64,000 nt of DNA from Martinezella lusitana (lineage in GTDB: Bacteria; Pseudomonadota; Alphaproteobacteria; Rhizobiales; Rhizobiaceae). The stretch is from NCBI RefSeq assembly GCF_016901135.1, contig NZ_JAFEVL010000045.1, positions 682,001-746,000 on the forward strand. The letters run 5' to 3'. The notes under the pieces are model-generated. The model was given only the letters and a program-made list of their open reading frames with translations. It was not told the origin of the DNA and made no database searches. How positions within the stretch are numbered: position 1 is the first letter of the stretch; each line of letters starts with the position of its first letter. Shown in pieces: positions 50,385 to 59,203 of the stretch. The position numbers were made by a program, and so were the translations under genes.

Positions 50385-51190
50385 GTAGGCCTCCTGTGAC
50401 CATAGTCCTTTTGGATTTTGAGGATTGTGGCGCGGCTGCGCTTGACGGCGGCGGCAAACAGCGTTTCGCCCGCTTGTCTCGATGCCTGCGAGGGTGTGCC
50501 GATGACGCCGTTGTCGCGGATTGTCTCGAACGGCCGCCAGACGGTGACGGCTGAGCCGGCGAACAGATGCGGATCCGGCCAGGAGGGCGGTGTCATGCCC
50601 TCCGGTATCAGGGGTTCGCGGACGCTTTCCGGCACGACATGCATCATCAGGGAGGTTTCGAGCGCACAGGCATGGCCGGTGCCGCCGGCGGCATCGGGCA
50701 GGACCTTGGCCGCCACGTCGGCGATAAGGTCGAAATAGGAGAAGCCGGCTGACGTGATGCCGCGCTGGCCGAGCTTGGTGATCGCGACCTGTATGGCGGC
50801 GCGGTTGCCGCCATGGCCGTTGAGGATGACGGGCAGAAAGCCGTCTTCGGAAAGGCATGTGCAGAGATCGACCAGAACGGCGATGAATGTGTCGGGGCTC
50901 AGGCTCATCGTGCCGGCAAAGGCGCGATGATGATGCGAGGAGCCGTAGGCCAAAGGCTCGCAGACCCGCATGCCCTCTTCGCCCTCAGCCGCAGCGAGTG
51001 CAACGGCATGGGCAAGCCAGATATCGACGCCGAGCGGCAGGTGCGGGCCGTGCTGTTCGACCGCGCCGACAGGCAATATTGCGACCGGCCTTTTCGGCCC
51101 GCTCTTGCTAAGCGCCTTCGCGTCCGGCGAGGTCATGAAGGCAAAGCCGGCTGTGTGCTTGGTGGTGGCATCGTCACGAGAGGAGGTCAT
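50381..51190 (-). CDS. Creatininase-family amidohydrolase
   Basis: 269 residues. The metal-binding signature is 'LPVGAVEQHGPHLPLGVD' (Glu, His, Asp), with 'VILNGHGGNRAAI' (His) and 'ALETSLMMHV' (Glu). The family opens or closes cyclic amides (creatinine, formamides, mycofactocin peptide). It is flanked by overlapping ABC permease and ALDH genes, so its product is probably passed to a dehydrogenase. The substrate is unknown. Confidence 0.87.
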   Translation of the reverse strand: MTSSRDDATTKHTAGFAFMTSPDAKALSKSGPKRPVAILPVGAVEQHGPHLPLGVDIWLAHAVALAAAEGEEGMRVCEPLAYGSSHHHRAFAGTMSLSPDTFIAVLVDLCTCLSEDGFLPVILNGHGGNRAAIQVAITKLGQRGITSAGFSYFDLIADVAAKVLPDAAGGTGHACALETSLMMHVVPESVREPLIPEGMTPPSWPDPHLFAGSAVTVWRPFETIRDNGVIGTPSQASRQAGETLFAAAVKRSRATILKIQKDYGHRRPT

Positions 51191-52161
51191 CGTGAAGCCT
51201 CCACAAGGCGCGCCTTCGCGTGGGTCATGGCGGCGTCGGCGAGCAATGCCGCGATGATGATCGCGCCCTTGTAGAGCTCCAGGCTCGATGGGTCCGTGCC
51301 GAAGATGCGCAGGGCCGTCGTCAAAAGGCTGACGATCAGGGCGCCGACGACGGCACCCCAGACCGTGCCGCGCCCGCCGAAGATGCTGGTGCCGCCAAGA
51401 ACGGCCGCGGCGATCGCATCGAGCAGCAGTGATGTTCCGCCGATATTCGGTGTGACGACGGGAACCCGGCTGATCATGATGAAAGCCGTCAGAAACACGA
51501 AAAGGCCCGACGCGCAGTAGACGAGGATAATGTGCCTGGTAACCGGGATGCCGGCCAGTTCCGCAGCTGCGGCATCCGAGCCTAAGGCATAGGTCCTGAG
51601 CCCGAATGCGCTGCGGCGCATCAGCACGGCGGCGATGAGGATGATGGCGAGCGTTGCGAAGATGACGTTCGGTATGCCGAAAGTGCGTTCGATGCCGATG
51701 AACTTCAAGGCCGGTTCCCGCAGCACCAGCACGCCCTTGGAGGCGACGCCGAGTGTCGCCCCCTGCAGCGCCACCATGGTAGCGAGCGTCGTTACGAAGG
51801 GCGGGATTCTCAGCAGCGCGATGACGAGGCCATTCACCAACCCGACAAGGAGCATGACGACCAGCGCGATCACCAGGGCGGCTGGCAGGCCGAGTCCGGA
51901 ATCGATCAAGGTCGCGATCAACACGGCGCAGAAGGCAACGCCGACGCCGGCCGACAGGTCGATACCGGCGGTCAAGAGCACGATCAGCGCGCCAAGGGCG
52001 AGCACGGCAACCGGTGTTGCCTGCGACACGATATTGATCAGGCTTTGGGTCGAGATCACGCGCGGATCGGCTGCCGAGAAGACGGCCAGCAGCACCGCCA
52101 AGAGGATGACCGGTGAAAGATCGAGGATACGCCTCAGCCGCAGATTGTTTGTCGTCGTCAT
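51187..52161 (-). CDS. Sugar-type (CUT2/RbsC) ABC permease
   Basis: 324-residue BPD_transp_2 permease with about nine helices: 'GIDLSAGVGVAFCAVLIATL', 'GLVNGLVIALLRIPPFVTTLATM', 'VLGGTSIFGGRGTVWGAVVGALIV'. It overlaps the creatininase gene in ATGA. Together with the permease half of the fused protein at 53206 it would form a heterodimeric pore. Confidence 0.9.
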   Translation of the reverse strand: MTTTNNLRLRRILDLSPVILLAVLLAVFSAADPRVISTQSLINIVSQATPVAVLALGALIVLLTAGIDLSAGVGVAFCAVLIATLIDSGLGLPAALVIALVVMLLVGLVNGLVIALLRIPPFVTTLATMVALQGATLGVASKGVLVLREPALKFIGIERTFGIPNVIFATLAIILIAAVLMRRSAFGLRTYALGSDAAAAELAGIPVTRHIILVYCASGLFVFLTAFIMISRVPVVTPNIGGTSLLLDAIAAAVLGGTSIFGGRGTVWGAVVGALIVSLLTTALRIFGTDPSSLELYKGAIIIAALLADAAMTHAKARLVEASR

Positions 52162-52174
52162 CGTCTATCCCGCC

Positions 52175-53194
52175 TCAAATGTGCCAATCTTCTACCGCTT
52201 CGCGCTTGCCGGTTTCGACACTGCGCAGGATGGCGTCATTGACGGCAACAGCCCTCAAGGCATCCTCGACCGGCATGACGAAGGGCTTCCCGGATTGGAC
52301 CGCAGCAATGAAATGCCTGACTTCCTCGTAGAGATCGCCGACGATATGTCCGTTCGTCGTCGGCCAGTGCAGGCTATCAGGCAGAGACCAGGATCCGCGC
52401 GACAGCAAGCGCAGGCCATGGTCGCGCACGTCGAGATCGATCAGGCCGTCGGTGCCGACGACTTCGGTGCGCGCCCATATGCCAGTGGGTGCGGCTTCCG
52501 GCAGCGTCCAGCCGAAATAGAGCTGGCCGCTCATGCCGTTGGACATCTCGACCGTCGAGAAGATCGCGTCCTCCGAAGCGACGCCGAGAGAGGGCATGAG
52601 CTTGGAGACCGAGCGCGAATAGACCGAGGTGATGTCGGCGCCGCTGATCCATTGCAGCATATCGATATCGTGAATGCCGAGGTAGAAGCAGACGCTTGAC
52701 TTGCCGTTCATCCGTTGGCCGACATCACGTTTGGTGAAGCGGCCGCTGCTGGCATGGATCGGCTGGCCGATGCGGCCCTCGCGCACAGCGGTAGCTGCCT
52801 CGCAATAGCGGGGATCGAAGCGAAGAATATGGCCGACGAGCAGGCGTGCGCCGCTCTTTTTTGCCGCTTTTGCGATCGCCTTGGCCGCATCGAGCGTGTG
52901 AGCCATCGGTTTTTCGAGGAGCACCGGCTTGCCTGCCTCCAGGAGTTCGCAGGTGACGGCCTCGTGCAGCCGGTCGGGCGCCGCGACGATATAGGCATCG
53001 GCCGCACCGGCGCTGAGCGCGGACGCCGCATCGGCGAAATGTGGGACACCGAATTCGGTTGCTGCCTGCCTGCCGAGTTCGACATTCGGATCGATGATGG
53101 CGGAAACTTCGGCAAGGTCGCTGTCGGCCACCACGCGAGCATGCAGAAGTCCCATGAAGCCGGCGCCGACGATCGTTATACGCAGTCTGCTCAT
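52175..53194 (-). CDS. Gfo/Idh/MocA-family oxidoreductase
   Basis: 339-residue NAD(P)-dependent dehydrogenase. Rossmann start 'ITIVGAGFMGLLHARVV', the catalytic 'LLEKPMAHTLDAA' (EKP motif, about residue 95), and a C-terminal alpha/beta dimer domain. It usually acts on sugars or inositols. It sits between the two permease genes, 11-13 bp from each, so it is clearly operonic. The substrate is unknown. Confidence 0.9.
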   Translation of the reverse strand: MSRLRITIVGAGFMGLLHARVVADSDLAEVSAIIDPNVELGRQAATEFGVPHFADAASALSAGAADAYIVAAPDRLHEAVTCELLEAGKPVLLEKPMAHTLDAAKAIAKAAKKSGARLLVGHILRFDPRYCEAATAVREGRIGQPIHASSGRFTKRDVGQRMNGKSSVCFYLGIHDIDMLQWISGADITSVYSRSVSKLMPSLGVASEDAIFSTVEMSNGMSGQLYFGWTLPEAAPTGIWARTEVVGTDGLIDLDVRDHGLRLLSRGSWSLPDSLHWPTTNGHIVGDLYEEVRHFIAAVQSGKPFVMPVEDALRAVAVNDAILRSVETGKREAVEDWHI

Positions 53195-53205
53195 TGATCT
53201 CCTCC

Positions 53206-55761
53206 CTATGCTACGTGTTGCGGCGCGTTATGGGCGTCATTCGGATTGATATTCGGCGGGCGGGCGCTTTCGCTGAAAGCAAGCGCCATCACGTCCTGTT
53301 CGCTGGCGCCGCGTCCGAGTTCGCCGACCGAGCGTCCCTCGCGCATGACGATGATGCGATCGGCGACGCCGAGCACCTCGGGCAATTCGCTCGATACCAT
53401 CAGGATGGCCGCGCCCTGCCGTTTCAGCTCGGCGATAAGGTGGTGCAGCTCGGACTTGGCGCCGACGTCGACGCCGCGCGTCGGCTCGTCGAGCAGGATG
53501 ATCTGCGGCTTCGTCGCCAGCCACTTGCCGATGACGACCTTCTGCTGGTTGCCGCCGGAAAGCTCGATCGTCCTCTTATCCGGCTGCGCCGGCCGCACGC
53601 CGAGGGAGGCGATCAATTCGCCCGCCAGTCGACTGATCCGGCGCGGCGACAGCAGGCCGAAGCGGCTGTTGCCGCGTATCCAGGCGAGCGAGAGATTGTC
53701 GCGGATGGACATGGTGCCGACGAAGCCTTCGAGGTGCCGGTCTTCCGGAATGTAGACGATGCCGGCACGGTTCGCCGCTTTGATGTCGCCGCCGGATTGG
53801 CCCTTGCCGAAGATCTCGATGGATCCGCCATGCAGCGTTTCCAAACCGGCAATCAGCCGCAACACTTCGGAGCGGCCGCTGCCCATCAGCCCGGCGATGG
53901 CAACGATCTCGCCGCGATGGACGCAGAGCGAGGCGGATTTCAGCAGCTTGCCGTTCGAGGCATCCAGCACCTCCACCGCTTTTTCGCGAATATCGGCCTT
54001 GAGATAGGGGAAGATGTCGCCGAGATCGCGGCCGACCATCATGGAGACGATCTCCGCTTCGTTTGTTTGTCGCGTCTGCCGTTCGCCGATGAACTTGCCG
54101 TCGCGCAACACGACCACGCGGTCACACTGGCTGAAGATCTCCTCCATCTTGTGCGAGATGTAGAGAATGCCCGCCCCAAGTTGCCTAAGCTTGGCGATCA
54201 GCTCGTAGAGATGATCTCGCTCGCGATTGGAAAGCGCGCTCGTCGGCTCGTCCATGATGAAGAGCCAGGCGTCGGAGAGGACGGCGCGGGCGATCTCCAC
54301 CATCTGCTGGCGGCCGACGGAGAGAGACCGCAGTTCGGCATCGATGTCGATATCGAGCGACAGCTCCCGCATGATCGCGGCGGCCTCGCGGCGCATGCGG
54401 CCGCGGTCCAGCAAGCCGAAGCGCGTGTGCGGCTCGCGACCGACGAAAAGGTTCTCGGCGACCGTCAGATCCGGCGAAAGGCTGAAATGCTGATGGATGA
54501 CGCTGATGCCCTCGGCATCGCTCGGCGCATGAAAATCGACCAGGCGGCCGTCGATGGCGATCTCGCCTTCATCAGATCGATAGACGCCGGAAATGCACTT
54601 CACCAGCGTCGATTTGCCGGCACCGTTCTCGCCGGCGAGTGCTACGACCTCGCCCGACGATATGGCGAACGAAACGCCGTCCAATGCCTTGACGCCGGGG
54701 AATGACTTGCCGAGGGCGCGCAACTCTATGCGCCGACCCGCAGGCGCTTTCGCCACCCCATTCTGCGGCGGTGCGATTTTTGTCGCCTGGCTTTTGCGCC
54801 GGCCGGTTTTGACGAATGCAGTGATGCTCTCCGGCTGGCTGGCCAGCACCGCGACGAGAATGAGGGCGCCGGTGATATAGTAGATGACGATCTGCGGCAC
54901 CTGCAGGAACGAAAGCCCGGTGTTGATCACGCCGAGAAGCAATGCCCCGATCGCGGTGCCCCAGATGGAGCCTTGCCCGCCCGAAAGCTTGGTGCCGCCG
55001 ACGATCGCTGCGGTGATAGCGGTGAATTCGAGGCCGGTGCCGGCAAGCGGCTGGGCCGAGCCGAGACGGCCGATCGTCAGGATGGCACCAAGCCCGGCGG
55101 TGGCTCCGGCGATGAGATAGACCGAGATGCGCACGAGGCCGACCGGCACCATGGAGGCCCGCGCCGCATCGGCATTGCCGCCGACGGCATAGATCCAGCG
55201 GCCATAGACGGTGCGGGCAAGGACGAACCACCAGGCAAGCAGGCAGACAGCGGCAACGATGACGGCGGCCGGAATGGGACCGAGGCTTTCGCGCCCGGCA
55301 TAGAGAATGACGGGATTGTCGATCGCGATGCTCGACGCGCCCGAAAGGCTCAGCGAAAGCCCTCGTGCGAAGGCCATGGTCGCAAGCGTCGCAATGAAAG
55401 GAGAGATACCGGCAAAGCCGATCAGCACGCCGTTCAGCAGGCCGATGACGGCACCGGCCAGGATCGCCGTCAGCAGTGTTGCCGCAGCCGAACCGGTCGA
55501 TGCATAGACGAGACCGGCGGCCACACCGGAAAAGGCCAGCGTGCTGCCGACGGAGATATCGATGCCGCGGGCAATGATGACGGCCGTCATGGCGAAGGCG
55601 ACGAGTGCGATGACGGCGCTCTGCTGGGCGATGCTGACGAAGTTGCCCGTCGTCAGAAAGCGTGGGTCGATCCAGCCGAACACGATGACGGCGATGATAA
55701 GGACGATGACAAGAACCGGCTCGTTGCGACGGAGCAGGGATGAAATCCGGTTTTGAAGCAT
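53206..55761 (-). CDS. Fused ABC permease and double ATPase (RbsC-RbsA type)
   Basis: 851 residues from ATG 55761. Residues 1-~320 form an RbsC-like permease ('DISVGSTLAFSGVAAGLVYA', 'AIVGGTKLSGGQGSIWGTAIGA'). After a basic linker, residues ~350-835 form an RbsA-like tandem ATPase. Cassette 1 has 'GENGAGKST', 'LSVGRQQMVEIARA' and 'FIMDEPTSAL'. Cassette 2 has a degenerate Walker A 'GLMGSGRSE', 'LSGGNQQKVVIGKW' and 'ILLDEPTRGVD'. These parts are normally separate genes; the frame is continuous, so the fusion is real in this sequence. It works with the receptor at 55873. Confidence 0.9.
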   Translation of the reverse strand: MLQNRISSLLRRNEPVLVIVLIIAVIVFGWIDPRFLTTGNFVSIAQQSAVIALVAFAMTAVIIARGIDISVGSTLAFSGVAAGLVYASTGSAAATLLTAILAGAVIGLLNGVLIGFAGISPFIATLATMAFARGLSLSLSGASSIAIDNPVILYAGRESLGPIPAAVIVAAVCLLAWWFVLARTVYGRWIYAVGGNADAARASMVPVGLVRISVYLIAGATAGLGAILTIGRLGSAQPLAGTGLEFTAITAAIVGGTKLSGGQGSIWGTAIGALLLGVINTGLSFLQVPQIVIYYITGALILVAVLASQPESITAFVKTGRRKSQATKIAPPQNGVAKAPAGRRIELRALGKSFPGVKALDGVSFAISSGEVVALAGENGAGKSTLVKCISGVYRSDEGEIAIDGRLVDFHAPSDAEGISVIHQHFSLSPDLTVAENLFVGREPHTRFGLLDRGRMRREAAAIMRELSLDIDIDAELRSLSVGRQQMVEIARAVLSDAWLFIMDEPTSALSNRERDHLYELIAKLRQLGAGILYISHKMEEIFSQCDRVVVLRDGKFIGERQTRQTNEAEIVSMMVGRDLGDIFPYLKADIREKAVEVLDASNGKLLKSASLCVHRGEIVAIAGLMGSGRSEVLRLIAGLETLHGGSIEIFGKGQSGGDIKAANRAGIVYIPEDRHLEGFVGTMSIRDNLSLAWIRGNSRFGLLSPRRISRLAGELIASLGVRPAQPDKRTIELSGGNQQKVVIGKWLATKPQIILLDEPTRGVDVGAKSELHHLIAELKRQGAAILMVSSELPEVLGVADRIIVMREGRSVGELGRGASEQDVMALAFSESARPPNINPNDAHNAPQHVA

Positions 55762-55872
55762 GGTCGGCCGCCTCTCGAACACAATGCGCATCGCCCGGAG
55801 GGGCGAGGATTCAGGATGTTCATGGAGTGGGGACCGCCGGCACGGATGCGCACCGGCAGCCCTGCGTCGGAC

Positions 55873-56892
55873 TTATTTCCCGACGGTCATTGCCGAGGTC
55901 GGAACCTTCGGTCCAAGCTGCTCTGTATAGTTCTTGGCTTCCACCGCTTCCTTGTCGGTGTTGATATGCTCGAAATTGAGGCCGGCCTTCTTCAGTTTCT
56001 CCGCCGTCGCGTCCGACGTCACGAAATAGGTCGGCATAAAGAGATCGTTCGGCATTTTCTCGCCGTTGGCAAGACGTGCGGCGACCGCAATGTTCCAGTA
56101 GCCGACGCGATAGGCGCCGGTGAGCACATCCATGACCATCTTGCCATTGTCGATCATGTCCTTCATTTCGGCGTCGCCGTCATAGCCGCCATAGATCAGG
56201 TTGACGTTCATCGAGCTGGCAACGGAATCGGCGGCAAGGCAAAGGCTATCGGAAATGCAGGCGATGGCTTTAAGGTCCGGATAGGTCGTCAGCCATGTCT
56301 GCGCGGCGTTGGTTGCCTTGGCGGCATCCCATCCGGTCGGCTCGATGCCGACGATCTTGATCTTCGGAAACTCCTTCTTCATCGTTTCGACGAAGCCCTT
56401 CTCGCGCGTGTCGGAAACGAAGTTGCCGCGGGAGCCGACAAGCAAGGCGACCTCGCCTTCGCCGCCGAGCGATGTGCCGACGGCGCGGGCGACCATCGAC
56501 ATATTGTCATAGTCGGGATAGAGCGTCGAATAGTTGCCGCCGGCCTCGACCTTGTTGCCCATGGTGATGACCGGGATGCCGGCAGCGAGCGCCTTCTTGA
56601 TGGCGGGAACGACGGCATTCTTGTCGATCGGGTCGATCAGAATGGCGCTAACGCCCTGATTGACGAAATTCTCGATGATGCCGACCTGCTTTTCCAGGCT
56701 GCCTTCAGCGCTCTGCCAGGTGGCCTTGACGCCATAGTCCTTGCTGGCGACATCGCCGGCTTCCTTCATGCGGACGAAGAACGAGTTTTGCAGGTCGATC
56801 GCTGCCAGGCCAAGAACCTTGTCCTTGGCGATCGATGGTGTTGCCAGCGCAAGCGCGAGCAGGGCGACGGATGCTTTCAGAAGTGTGCGCAT
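55873..56892 (-). CDS. Sugar-type ABC substrate-binding protein
   Basis: 339-residue periplasmic receptor of the ribose/xylose (type I) family. It has a signal peptide ('MRTLLKASVALLALALATPSIA'), then 'DLQNSFFVRMKEAGDVASKDYG', 'NQGVSAILIDPIDKNAVVPAI' and 'IPVITMGNKVEAGG'. First transporter gene of the leftward CUT2 system; 111 bp separate it from the fused permease-ATPase gene. The ligand is not evident. Confidence 0.9.
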   Translation of the reverse strand: MRTLLKASVALLALALATPSIAKDKVLGLAAIDLQNSFFVRMKEAGDVASKDYGVKATWQSAEGSLEKQVGIIENFVNQGVSAILIDPIDKNAVVPAIKKALAAGIPVITMGNKVEAGGNYSTLYPDYDNMSMVARAVGTSLGGEGEVALLVGSRGNFVSDTREKGFVETMKKEFPKIKIVGIEPTGWDAAKATNAAQTWLTTYPDLKAIACISDSLCLAADSVASSMNVNLIYGGYDGDAEMKDMIDNGKMVMDVLTGAYRVGYWNIAVAARLANGEKMPNDLFMPTYFVTSDATAEKLKKAGLNFEHINTDKEAVEAKNYTEQLGPKVPTSAMTVGK

Positions 56893-57037
56893 GTTTCAGT
56901 TCTCCTCTGCCTTGAAGGCTTTTCGTGATCATGGCGGGCGATTGTCTCGCCTCTTCTTCACATTCCGCCCGTCAGGCATTCGTCCCCAGTGACGCGTCCT
57001 GTCGGTGACTATGGCGCTTTGCGCTCATTCTTATACA

Positions 57038-57054
57038 GCACTTTCTAAAAGTGC
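57038..57054. other. Hairpin between dehydratase and binding-protein genes
   Basis: GCACTTT (57038-57044) and AAAGTGC (57048-57054) pair perfectly around a 3-nt loop, 16 bases after the dehydratase stop in the direction of transcription and 146 bases before the receptor gene. It may be a weak terminator or processing site, or an operator for a promoter in the 178-bp gap. Confidence 0.45.
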
Positions 57055-57070
57055 CAGAATTATTCAACCT

Positions 57071-58009
57071 TTACGCGTTAAAACCATCGACTCCCGAACC
57101 ACAGACGAGGCCGGCGATGCGGGCTCCGGGTGGCGGCACGAGAGCTCCTGACATGACCGCGGCCAATGAGGCCGCGCCGCTCAAATCCGCAGCGATACCG
57201 AACTCGAACCATAGCAATGCAGCAGCACGTTGCATGGCATCGTCGTCGACCAGAACGATATCATCGACATTGCGCCGTGCGATCTCGTAGATGCTCTCGT
57301 CCGTTCGGCCGCAGGCCATCGTTGCGACCCTGGTGGTGACTTCGGCAAGGCGCACGACCCGGCCGGCATCGAAGCAGGCGCGCAGCGTTGGCGAGCCCAC
57401 GGGCTCGACGCCGATGATCCGCGCTTTCGGATTGAGCGTCTTGATGACTTGGGACATGCCGGCGATCAGGCCGCCGCCGCCGATGGCGACGATGTAGAGA
57501 TCGGCCTCGGGCAATTGTTCCACCATCTCCAAAGCCACCGTTCCCTGGCCCGAGACGATGGCCTCGTCCGCAAAGGGATGCATGCAGAATGCGCCTTGCT
57601 GTTCGGCAAAGGCAAGGGCGGCCTCTTGTGCCTCGTCCCATATATTGCCGGCACGGCGAACGTCCGCGCCCCAGCGACGAAGCTTCTGTTCCTTGATTGG
57701 ACTGGCATTGCTCGGCAGAAAGATCGTTGCCGGAACGCCGGACTGATGCGCCATGTAGGCGGTGGCGAGACCATGATTGCCGCCGGAGGCGGCCACCAGG
57801 CCCCGCTGAATTCGCTCAGGCGGCAGCGACCTTACGCGATTTGCCGCGCCGCGGATCTTGAAGGAGCCGCTGACCTGCAGGCATTCGAGCTTCAGGTGGA
57901 AATCGTTGCGCAGATCGAAGCCGGCGCAATGTTCAAGCTTGATCGTCGGCGTGCTGCGCACGAAGGGGGCGATGCGGCCAGCGGCGGCCTTGATATCCTC
58001 ATAGCTCAT
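57071..58009 (-). CDS. PLP-dependent threonine/serine dehydratase family
   Basis: 312-residue fold-type II PLP enzyme. The Schiff-base lysine is in 'VSGSFKIRGAANR' (about residue 50), the substrate loop is 'ASGGNHGLATAYMA', and the phosphate-binding Gly loop is 'AIGGGGLIAGM'. EutB (hydroxyectoine utilisation) and threo-3-hydroxyaspartate dehydratase are close in type. The start overlaps the DoeB-like gene by 11 bases. It should release ammonia from a hydroxy or amino acid; the nearby RidA would help with the enamine product. Confidence 0.88.
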   Translation of the reverse strand: MSYEDIKAAAGRIAPFVRSTPTIKLEHCAGFDLRNDFHLKLECLQVSGSFKIRGAANRVRSLPPERIQRGLVAASGGNHGLATAYMAHQSGVPATIFLPSNASPIKEQKLRRWGADVRRAGNIWDEAQEAALAFAEQQGAFCMHPFADEAIVSGQGTVALEMVEQLPEADLYIVAIGGGGLIAGMSQVIKTLNPKARIIGVEPVGSPTLRACFDAGRVVRLAEVTTRVATMACGRTDESIYEIARRNVDDIVLVDDDAMQRAAALLWFEFGIAADLSGAASLAAVMSGALVPPPGARIAGLVCGSGVDGFNA

Positions 58010-59075
58010 TGCTCAACGCCTCCGGATATTCGTTGGCAAGCACGAAACAGCAATTGCCGGGGCGAACCCGGCCGGGCTGACGCTTGGCGAAAACGATACC
58101 ATCGATCGGATGATGGAGGATAACAGGTTCCCGGGCCGGCGAGCGCAGGAAATGGATTCGACCTGCGATCTCGCCCTTCTTGACGACGGAGCCGAGCTCG
58201 GTGATCGGCTCGAACACGCCGTCCTCGTCGGAAAGTATATAGCCCTCCGTGCCCGGCACCTTCAGTACCCGGGCATTGGCGCCCGCCGGCACATCCGGCG
58301 CGCCTTTCAGCACGCCGGCATGCTTAAGGACGTTGCGGATGCCACGTCGGCAGATAGCGAGCGCTTCCTGGCTGACGAGGCCGCCGCCGGCCATCTCGCT
58401 GCCGATGACGATCAGGCCCTGCTGGTTGGCTGCAGCAGTCGACGTACGGGTGTCGCCGAGATTGTCGATCATGACGACGGTCGGTGCGCCGAAGGCGAGG
58501 GTGGCCCTGATGTTGCGCCGATGCCCCTCCGTCGTCGGAGACGGCTCGATGATGGCGCTTGGGAGGATCATCAGCGACGATCCGCCCGAATGCAGATCGA
58601 GGAAATAGTCGGCGATGGGGAAGAGACAATCATTGACATAGGCGGCGATCTGGCTTGTCAGCGTGCCGTTGAAATCGCCGGGAAAGCTACGGTTGAAATT
58701 GAGCCCATCGATGGGTGACGTGCGCTGCCCGGCCTCGACGGCGCGTACGTTGATGGCCGGGATCGCGATGATGCGTCCGGTCACGTCGGCCGGATCGATT
58801 TCGCGCAGCAATTCGCCGAGCGCGATCGGCCCTTCATATTCATCGCCATGGTTACCCGCTTCGATCAGCACTGTCGGCCCGGTCCCGTTCTTGACGACGG
58901 CGATCGGCACCTGAACGACACCCCAGGCATCGTCATGCGGCGATTGCGGCACGCTGAAATAGCCGATCTGCTTGCCGAGGCGATCGAGATCGACTGATGT
59001 GAAGATGCTGTTGCGACGCGGTGTCAGCGGCTTTCGCTCCGAGGTGCCCGATTTTACCACACTGAAATTTGTCAT
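57999..59075 (-). CDS. AstE/AspA-family deacylase, DoeB-like
   Basis: 358 residues from ATG 59075 (GTG 59084 also possible). Zinc carboxypeptidase-like deacylase: 'EAGNHGDEYEGPIAL' (His, Glu), 'SPIDGLNFNRSFPGD', and 'DLHSGGSSL' (His). This combination is that of N-alpha-acetyl-2,4-diaminobutyrate deacetylase (DoeB/EutE) of ectoine degradation rather than AstE proper. The M24 ectoine hydrolase (DoeA) and DoeC/D genes are absent, so the acyl substrate may differ. Divergent from the IclR gene. Confidence 0.83.
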   Translation of the reverse strand: MTNFSVVKSGTSERKPLTPRRNSIFTSVDLDRLGKQIGYFSVPQSPHDDAWGVVQVPIAVVKNGTGPTVLIEAGNHGDEYEGPIALGELLREIDPADVTGRIIAIPAINVRAVEAGQRTSPIDGLNFNRSFPGDFNGTLTSQIAAYVNDCLFPIADYFLDLHSGGSSLMILPSAIIEPSPTTEGHRRNIRATLAFGAPTVVMIDNLGDTRTSTAAANQQGLIVIGSEMAGGGLVSQEALAICRRGIRNVLKHAGVLKGAPDVPAGANARVLKVPGTEGYILSDEDGVFEPITELGSVVKKGEIAGRIHFLRSPAREPVILHHPIDGIVFAKRQPGRVRPGNCCFVLANEYPEALSNEL

Positions 59076-59113
59076 GCTGTCCACTCATATATCTTGCTGA
59101 AGGCATCATGGCG

Positions 59114-59147
59114 GTTTTATATATGGTGTCAAGTTTGAATATGAAAC
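59114..59147. promoter_or_regulatory. Candidate IclR operator
   Basis: GTTTTATAT (59114-59122) and ATATGAAAC (59139-59147) form an inverted repeat matching at 8 of 9 positions, in the 128-bp space between the divergent DoeB-like and iclR-type genes. It contains TATATGGTGTCA, nearly the word found at 46563-46574. Confidence 0.45.
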
Positions 59148-59203
59148 GAATGACAAGCGCTCCGGCAATTCTTATGGTTGATGTCCCATGGAGGATTCGG
59201 TTC

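Noticed and set aside
53194..54705. 503-codon open frame on the plus strand
   Set aside because: It lies wholly opposite the fused ABC gene, which has complete Walker and signature motifs. The antisense frame is His/Arg/Asp-rich and unlike any protein, a normal effect of high GC.
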